This document shows positions 56,314 through 64,000 of a stretch of 64,000 bases of DNA, in pieces. A model generated the notes under the pieces. It saw nothing but the letters and a program-made list of their open reading frames with translations. It did not search any database and was not told the origin of the DNA. Both the position numbers and the translations under genes were made by a program. How positions within the stretch are numbered: the stretch's first letter is position 1; each line of letters starts with the position of its first letter. This stretch comes from Zea mays (lineage: Eukaryota > Streptophyta > Magnoliopsida > Poales > Poaceae): assembly GCF_902167145.1 (NCBI RefSeq), contig NC_050096.1, positions 270,590,622 through 270,654,621 of the forward strand, given 5' to 3'.

Positions 56314-59300
56314 TCAAAAGAAGTTCCTAGAATCAAGAATATTTAGCTCATGCTTAAGTTTGTTAAAAGTTTGTTCATCAAGAGGCTTGATAAAGATATC
56401 GGCTAATTGATCTTTAGTGTTAATATAAGAAATTTCGATATCTCCCTTTTGTTGGTGATCCCTTAAAAAGTGATACCGAATGGCTATGTGTTTAGTGCGG
56501 CTATGCCCAATGGGATTATCCGCCATTTTGATTGCACTCTCATTATCACATAGAAGAGGAACTTTGGTTAATTTGTAACCGTAGTCCCTAAGGGTTTGCC
56601 TCATCCAAAGTAGTTGCGCGCAACAATGGCCTGCGGCAATGTACTCGGCCTCGACGGTAGAAAGAGCCACCGAATTTTGCTTCTTTGAAGCCCAAGACAC
56701 CAAGGATCTTCCCAAGAACTAGCAAGTCCTCGATGTGCTCTTTCTATTAATTTTACACCCCGCCCAATCGACATCCGAATAACCAATTAAATCAAAAGTG
56801 GATCCCCTAGGATACCAAAGCCTAAACTTAGGAGTATAAACTAAATATCTCAAGATTCGTTTTACGGCCGTAAGGTGAGCTTCCTTAGGGTCGGCTTGGA
56901 ATCTTGCACACATGCATACAGAAAGCATAATATCCGGTCGAGATGCACATAAATATAGCAAAGAACCTATCATCGACCAGTATACCTTTTGATCAACGGA
57001 TTTACCTCCTTTGTCGAGGTCGAGATGCCCATTGGTTCCCATGGGTGTCTTGATGGGTTTAGCATCCTTCATTCCAAACTTGCTTAGAATATCTTGAGTA
57101 TACTTCGTTTGGCTTAGGAAGGTGCCCTCTTGGAGTTGCTTTACTTGAAATCCTAAGAAATACTTCAACTCCCCCATCATAGACATCTCGAATTTTTGTG
57201 TCATGATCCTACTAAATTCTTCACATGTAGACTCGTTAGTAGACCCAAATATAATATCATCAACATAAATTTGGCATACAAACAAGTCATTTTCAAGAGT
57301 TTTAGTGAAGAGTGTAGGATCGGCCTTTCCGACTTTGAATCCATTAGTGATAAGGAAATCCCTAAGGCATTCATACCATGCTCTTGGGGCTTGCTTGAGC
57401 CCATAAAGCGCCTTAGAGAGCTTATAGACATGGTTAGGGTACTCACTATCTTCAAAGCCGTGAGGTTGCTCAACATAGACCTCTTCCTTGATTGGTCCAT
57501 TGAGGAAGGCACTCTTCACATCCATTTGGTAAAGCTTAAAGCCATGGTAAGTATCATAGGCTAATAATATTCGAATTGACTCAAGCCTAGCTACGGGTGC
57601 ATAGGTTTCACCGAAATCCAAACCTTCGACTTGGGAGTATCCCTTGGCCACAAGTCGAGCTTTGTTCCTTGTCACCACACCATGCTCATCTTGCTTGTTG
57701 CGGAAGACCCATTTGGTTCCTACAACATTTTGATTAGGACGTGGAACTAAATGCCATACCTCATTCCTCGTGAAGTTGTTGATCTCCTCTTGCATTGCCA
57801 CCACCCAATCCGAATCTTGAAGTGCTTCCTCTACCCTGTGTGGCTCAATGGAGGAAACAAAAGAGTAATGCTCACAAAAGTGTGTTACACGAGATCTAGT
57901 GGTTACCCCCTTATGAATGTCGCCGAGGATGGTGTCGACGGGGTGATCTCGTTGGATTGCTTGGTGGACTCTTGGGTGTGGCGGTCTTTGTTCTTCATCC
58001 TCCTTGTCTTGGTTATTTGCATCTCCCCCTTGATTATTGCCGTCATCTTGAGGTGGCTCATTTGCTTGATCTTCTCCTTCATCAACTTGAGTCTCATCCT
58101 CATTTTGAGTCGGTGGAGATGCTTGCGTGGAGGAGGATGGTTGATCTTGTGCATTTGGAGGCTCTTCGGATTCCTTAGGACACACATCCCTAATGGACAT
58201 GTTCCTTAGCGCGATGCACGGAGCCTCTTCAATACCTATCTCATCAAGATCAACTTGCTCTACTTGAGAGCCGTTAGTCTCATCAAGCACAACGTCACAA
58301 GAAACTTCAACTTGTCCAGAGGACTTGTTAAAGACTCTATATGCCCTTGTGTTTGAATCATATCCTAGTAAAAAGCCTTCTATAGTCTTAGGAGCAAATT
58401 TAGATTTTCTACCTCTTTTAACAAGAATAAAGCATTTGCTACCAAAGACTCTAAAATATGAAATATTGGGCTTTTTACCGGTTAGGAGTTCATAAGATGT
58501 CTTCTTGAGGATTCGGTGTAGATATAACCGGTTGATGGCGTAGCAGGCGGTGTTGACTGCCTCGGCCCAAAATCGATCCGATGTCTTGTATTCATCAAGC
58601 ATGGTTCTAGCCATATCCAATAGAGTTCTATTCTTCCTCTCCACTACACCATTTTGTTGTGGCGTGTAGGGAGAAGAGAACTCATGTTTGATGCCCTCCT
58701 CCTCAAGGAAGCCTTCAATTTGAGTGTTCTTGAACTCCGTTCTGTTGTCGCTTCTAATCTTTTTTATCCTCAAGCCGAACTCATTTTGAGCCCGTCTCAA
58801 GAATCCTTTTAAAGTCTCTTGGGTATGAGATTTTTCCTGCAAAAAGAACACCCAAGTGAAGCGAGAATAATCATCCACAATAACTAGACAGTACTTACTC
58901 CCGCCGATGCTTATGTAAGCGATCGGGCCGAATAGGTCCATGTGTAGGAGCTCCAGTGGCCTGTCGGTCGTCATGATATTCTTGTGTGGATGATGAGAAC
59001 CAACTTGCTTCCCTGCTTGGCATGCGCTACAAACCATGTCTTTCTCAAAATGGACATTTGTTAATCCTAAAATGTGTTCTCCCTTTAGAAGCTTATGAAG
59101 ATTCTTCATCCCAACATGGGCTAGTCGGCAGTGCCAGAGCCAACCCATGTTAGTCTTAGCAATTAAGCAAGTGTCGAGTTCAGCTCTACCAAAATCTACC
59201 AAGTATAGCTGACCCTCTAACACTCCCTTAAACGCTACTGAATCATCACTTCTTCTAAAGACAATGACACCTATATCAGTGAATAAACAGTTGTAGCCCA

Positions 59301-59553
59301 TTTTGCATAATTGAGATACAGAAAGCAAATTGTAATCTAATGAATCTACAAGAAAAACATTGGAAATAGAATGGTCAGGGGATATAGCAATTTTACCCAA
59401 TCCTTTGACCAAACCTTGATTTCCATCCCCGAATGTGATCACTCGTTGGGGATCTTGGTTTTTCTCATAGGAGGAGAACATCTTTTTCTCCCCTGTCATG
59501 TGGTTTGTGCATCCGCTGTCGATTACCCAGCTTGAGCCCCCGGATGCATAAAC
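56314..59553 (-). pseudogene. pol of copia K (protease, integrase, reverse transcriptase, RNase H), one stop
   Basis: Reads in the same phase as gag after TAA (59566-59568) and TAG (59554-59556). Protease [13 protein letters not shown]. Zinc region [13 protein letters not shown]. Integrase [20 protein letters not shown] (the usual G after N is R), [11 protein letters not shown]. Acidic linker. Reverse transcriptase [19 protein letters not shown] and YVDDIIFGS. RNase [30 protein letters not shown] single in-frame TAG at 56719-56721 lies in the RNase H region where relatives have Gln (between TSRTC and FLGRSLVSW). Otherwise the frame is intact for about 1,080 codons, so the nonsense change is probably recent. 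Confidence 0.9.
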
Positions 59554-59565
59554 CTATAAACATGT

Positions 59566-62204
59566 TTAGTTCTTGACTTTAGGTACCCAAATGGTTTTGG
59601 GTCCTTTAGCATTAGATACAAGAACTTTGGGTACCCAAACACAAGTCTTTGACCCCTTGTGCATGCCCCCAACATATTTGGCAACTACCTTGCCGGATTT
59701 GTTAGTTAACACATATGATGCATCAAAAGTTTTGAATGAAAAGCTATGTTCATTTGATACACTAGGAGTTTTCTTCTTAGGCAACTTAGCACGGGTTGGT
59801 TGCCTAGAGCTAGATGTCTCACCCTTATACATGAAAGCATGGTTAGGGCCAGAGTGAGACTTTCTAGAATGAATTCTCCTAATTTTGTCCTCGGGAAAAC
59901 CGACAGGGTATAAAATGTAACCCTCGTTATCCTGAGGCATGGGAGCCTTGCCCTTAACAAAGTTGGACAATTTTTTAGGAGGGGCACTAAGTTTGACATT
60001 GCCTCCCTGTTGGAAGCCAATGCCATCCTTGATGCCAGGGCGTCTCCCACTATAGAGCATACTTCTAGCAAATTTAAATTTTTCGTTCTCTAAGTTATGC
60101 TCGGCAATCTTAGCATCTAATTTTGCTATATGATCATTTTGTTGTTTAATTAAAGCCATGTGATCATGTATAACATCAATGTTAACATCTCTACATCTAG
60201 TACAAATAGTAGTATGCTCAACGGTAGATGTAGAGGGTTTGCAAGATTTTAATTCTACAACCTTAGCATGCAATATATCATTTTTAGTTCTAAGGTCGGA
60301 AATAGTAGTATTGCAAACATCAAAATCTTTAGCCTCATCAATTAATTTTTCATTTTCATTCCTAAGACTAACAAGAGATAAGTTCAATTCTTCAATCTTA
60401 GCAAGCAAAACATCATTATCATTCCTAAGATTGGGAATTGAAACATTACAAGCAATAGAATCAACCTTGGCTAACAAATTAGAATTCTCATTTCTAAGGT
60501 TGTCTATAGTCTCATGGCAAGTGCTTAGCTCACTAGATAATTTTTCACATTTTTCAACTTCTAGAGCATAAGCATTTTTAACCTTAACATGTTTTTTGTT
60601 TTCCTTGATTAGGAAGTCCTCTTGGGTGTCCAAGAGATCATCCTTCTCATGGATTGCACTAATTAATTCATTTAACTTTTCTTTTCGTTGTATGTTTAGG
60701 TTGGCAAAAAGAGTGCGCAAGTTATCTTCCTCATCACTAGCATTTTCATCACTAGAGGATTCATATCTAGTGGAGGATTTAGATTTAACCTTCTTCTTTT
60801 TGCCGTCCTTTGCCATGAGCCACTTGTGGCCGACGTTGGGGAAGAGAAGTCCCTTGGTGACGGCGATGTTGGCGGCGTCCTCGTTGTCGGAGGAGTCGTT
60901 AGAGCTTTTGTCGGAGTCCCACTCCCGACAAACATGGGCATCGCCACCCCTCTTCTTGTAGTATCTCTTCTTCTCCCCTTCTTGTCGTCGCCCCTGTCAC
61001 TGTCACTAGATATAGGACATTTTGCAATAAAATGACCGGGCTTACCACATTTGTAACACACTTTCTTGGAGCGAGGTTTGTAGTCCTTCCCCCTCCTTTG
61101 TTTGAGGATTTGGCGGAAGCTCTTGATGACGAGCACCATTTCCTCATTGTCGAGCTTGGAGGCGTCGATTGGTTGTCTACTTGTTGTAGACTCCTCCTTC
61201 TTCTCCTCCGTCGCCTTGAATGCAACCGGTTGAGCTTCGGACGTGGAGGGACCGTCAAGCTCGTTGATCTTCCGTGAGCCCTTGATCATAAATTCAAAGC
61301 TCACAAAATTCCCGATTACTTCCTCGGGAGTCATTAGTGTATATCTTGGATTACCACAAATTAATTGTACTTGAGTAGGGTTAAGGAAAATAAGAGATCT
61401 TAAAATAACCTTAACCACCTCGTGGTCATCCCATTTCTTGCTCCCGAGGTTGCGCACTTGATTCACCAAGGTCTTGAGCCGGTTGTACATATCTTGTGGC
61501 TCCTCCCCTTGGCGAAGACGGAAGCGACCGAGCTCCCCCTCGATCGTTTCCCGCTTGGTGATCTTGGTGAGTTCATCACCCTCATGCGCCGTCTTGAGCA
61601 CGTCCCAAACTTCCTTGGTGCTTTTTAGTCCTTGCACCTTGTTGTACTCCTCCCTACTTAGAGAGGCGAGGAGTATGGTTGTGGCTTGGGAGTTGAAGTG
61701 CTCGATTTGGGCCACTTCGTCCTCATCATAATCCTCATCCCCTACGGATGGTACCTGTGCTCCAAACTCAACAACATTCCATATACTTTTGTGGAGTGAG
61801 GTTAGATGAAATTTCATTAAATCACTCCACCTAGCATAATCTTCGCCGTCAAAGGTTGGCGGTTTGCCTAATAGAACGGAAAGTAATGGAGTATGTCTAG
61901 AAGTACGAGGATAATGTAAGGGGATCTTACTAAACTTCTTGCGCTCATGGCGCTTAGAAGTTATGGAGGGCGCGTCGGAGCTGGAGGTAGATGATGATGA
62001 GGTGTCGGTCTCGTAGTAGACCACCTTCCTCATCTTCTTTATTTTGTCGCCACTTCGATGCGACTTGTGAGAAGAAGTCTTCTTTTCCTTCTTCTTTTCC
62101 TTCTTCTTATCCTTGTTGCGGGACTCTTCCGATGAAGCCTTCCCGTGGCTTGTAGCGGGCTTGTCGTCGGTCTCCATCTCCTTCTTGGCGAGTTCTCCCG
62201 ACAT
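59566..62204 (-). pseudogene. gag of copia K, one frameshift
   Basis: Starts MSGELAKKEM at 62204. Lys-rich N-terminus (KKEKKKEKKTSSHKSHR), gag core (LGKPPTFDGEDYARWSDLMK, AHEGDELTKITKRETIEG) and one zinc knuckle (CYKCGKPGHFIAKC). A one-base shift near 60985 follows; the frame then continues with a long coiled-coil region from about 60816 (NEKLIDEAKDFD, CTRCRDVNID) to the end WVPKVKN and TAA at 59566. Gag forms the particle. The layout and length match gag of I. Confidence 0.88.
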
Positions 62205-62237
62205 TACTTCGAGCGGTTAGGCTCTAATGAAGCACCG

Positions 62238-62250
62238 GGCTCTGATACCA
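62238..62250 (-). promoter_or_regulatory. Primer binding site of copia K
   Basis: TGGTATCAGAGCC on the minus strand, two bases from the 5' LTR start. It fits the initiator methionine tRNA 3' end. Confidence 0.8.
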
Positions 62251-62252
62251 AT

Positions 62253-63555
62253 TGAAAGTCGCCTAGAAGGGGGGGTGAATAGGGTGAAACTGAAATTCTC
62301 AAAAATAATCACAACTACAAGCCGGGTTAGCGTTAGAAATATAATCGAGTCCGCGAGAGAGGGTGCAAAACAAATCGCAAGCAAATAAGAAGTGTGACAC
62401 ACATATTTGTTTTACCGAGGTTCGGTTCTCGCAAACCTACTCCCCGTTGAGGTGGTCACAAAGACCGGGTCTCTTTCAACCCTTTCCCTCTCTCAAACGG
62501 TCCCTCGGACCGAGTGAGCTTTCTCTTCTCAAATGCTTGGAACACAAAGTTCCCACAAGGACCACCACAAGATTGGTGTCTCTTGCCTCAATTACAAATG
62601 AGTTTGATCGCAATGAAGAATCAAAGAAAGAAGAAAGCAATCCAAGCGCAAGAGCTCGAAAGAACACAAGCAAATCTCTCTCACTAATCACTAGGGCGTT
62701 GTGTGGAGTTTGGAGAGGATTTGATCACTTGGGTATGTCTAGAATTGAATGCTAGAGCTCTTGTAAGTAGTTGAAGTGGGAAAACTTGGATGACTTGAAT
62801 GTGGGGTGGTTGGGGTATTTATAGCCCCAACCACCAAACTAATCGTTTGGTGGTGGCTGACTGTCGTATGGTGCACCGGACAGTCCGGTGCACACCGGAC
62901 ATGTCCGGTGCGCCAGCCACGTCACCAGGCCGTTGGGATTCAACCGTTGGAGCTTCTGACTTCTGGGCCCGCCTGGCTGTCCGGTGTACACCGGACAAGT
63001 ACTGTAAATTGTCCGGTGCACCGTCTCGCGCGTGCCTGACTTCTGCGCGCTTCTGGCGCGCATTAAATGCACCTGCAGGTGACCGTTGGCGCGAAGTAGC
63101 CGTTGCTCCGCTGGCTCACCGGACAGTCCGGTGCACACCGGACAGTCCGGTGAATTATACCAGAGCAAATCCCCGAAGCTGGCGAGTTCCAGAGCCGCTC
63201 TTCCTTGGGGCACCGGACACCGGACAGTCCGGTGTACACCGGACAGTCCGGTGAATTATAGCGGAGCGCCTCTGGATTTTCCCGAAGGTGATGAGTTTGG
63301 CTTGGAGTCCTCTAGTGCACCGGACACTGTCCGGTGGCACACCGGACAGTCCGGTGCGCCAGACCAGAGGTGCCTTCGGTTATCCCTTGCTCTCTTTGTT
63401 GAACCCAATTCTTGGTCTTTTTATTGGCTAAGTGTGACCCTTTGACACCTGTATAACTTATACACTAGAGCAAACTACTTAGTTCAATTATTTGTGTTGG
63501 GCAATTCAACCACCAAAATCAATTAGGAACTAGGTGTAAGCCTAATTCCCTTTCA
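62253..63555 (-). repeat. 5' LTR of copia K
   Basis: 1,303 bases, matching the left LTR. Small length differences occur near 62268 and 63215. The same palindrome array occurs between 62870 and 63360. Confidence 0.9.
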
Positions 63556-63560
63556 CTATA

Positions 63561-64000
63561 CACATGGCGAACTATGAAACTGGAGAAATTTATTCATTCG
63601 TCGGAAATTATGTATATGTGACCACAAGCTTTTATGTCAAGGTCAAGACAGTCTGTTTGAATGTAAGATGGACAACGACTTAATCTTTTTTCAAACTTTG
63701 GACCATTTATACTAGTTGTTGCTTTCGTTTTTTGACCTTGATTAATCAAGATCTGAATAACTATTTGTTGACCAAGAACAACAACAAAAGTGTCATGTTT
63801 GCACTTGTATAATGAGGTTAGACTATTTGTTTGACCCTGGAAACTTATCCTTCCAATTTCATATCTTCTTTCTTAAGAAACATAAGTAAGCTTGAGCATG
63901 TTCTCAGTGGCTTCAGAAGAAGCTTTATGCTGTTCATATTTGGACGTCAACTCCTTCTGTTCAAATAAAATAAGGTCGATATTGTGCTGATAATCATAAA
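63561..64000. other. Unassigned AT-rich sequence right of copia K
   Basis: Continues the segment interrupted by K (54199 side). I see no open frame of note, repeat or terminal motif. It may be non-coding or part of an element that ends beyond the window. Confidence 0.4.

Larger units (their letters stand above)
54200..63555 (-). mobile_element. Copia element K (SIRE-type), complete
   Basis: LTRs at 54200-55497 (3') and 62253-63555 (5'), with perfect CTATA duplications at 54195-54199 and 63556-63560. In element order: primer site, gag (62204 to 59566), pol (59553 to 56314), a long 3' untranslated region and 3' LTR. By eye about 29 substitutions in 1.3 kb separate the LTRs (roughly 2%). Coding is nearly whole: one frameshift in gag and one nonsense codon in RNase H. 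Same family type as G. Confidence 0.92.

Noticed and set aside
1..64000. Cellular genes, tRNA or rRNA genes
   Set aside because: All convincing coding segments belong to retrotransposon or CACTA families; no tRNA cloverleaf was recognised apart from the weak SINE-like boxes.

Overview
The window looks like nuclear DNA from a large grass genome, most likely maize or another Zea. Long terminal repeat (LTR) retrotransposons of SIRE-type copia, Tat-type gypsy and Tekay/Del-type chromovirus kinds are nested inside one another. Many have the cttcgg/cgaagg-rich or CACCGGACNGTCCGGTG-rich LTRs that I associate with maize. The species call is inference. I see no cellular gene, tRNA, rRNA or bacterial-type operon. 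Almost every base can be assigned to a mobile element.

I label the elements by letter. Left stack: gypsy B (+, 3' end only, 1-1918) sits in gypsy A (-, 1919-3244). A sits in CACTA transposon L (-, 3245-5954). L sits in the gag of gypsy C (+, from 5955). Right stack: C is cut at 10571 by copia D (-, LTR 10572-11815). D contains a complete gypsy E (-, 12334-23005, ATACC duplication) whose right LTR holds a solo copia LTR, G (21744-22921). D is cut again at 23460 by copia H (+). H's LTR is split by a complete CACTA element F (23760-32208, GCA duplication) and cut at 32856 by copia I (+). The gag of I holds an intact, very young chromovirus J (34896-50297, CTCAG duplication, 4.6 kb LTRs). The pol of I stops at 53606 against a LINE-like fragment, and this fragment carries complete copia K (-, 54200-63555, CTATA duplication). 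The last 445 bases are unassigned.

How the parts work: E and A carry protease or pol but no gag. C carries gag but no pol. B, C and E share a gene read against the element's own transcript. In C and E this gene has a short intron at the same place, and in B and E it has its own TATA box. J has an intact gag-pol polyprotein with a chromodomain, plus an extra coiled-coil ORF upstream of gag. F has a transposase (TNP2-type) with one apparent one-base shift and an apparently intact, multi-exon second gene, with palindromic subterminal repeats.

By-eye LTR comparison gives about 12 substitutions in 4.6 kb for J, about 29 in 1.3 kb for K and about 34 in 0.6 kb for E. J is therefore much the youngest. 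These counts are manual and approximate.
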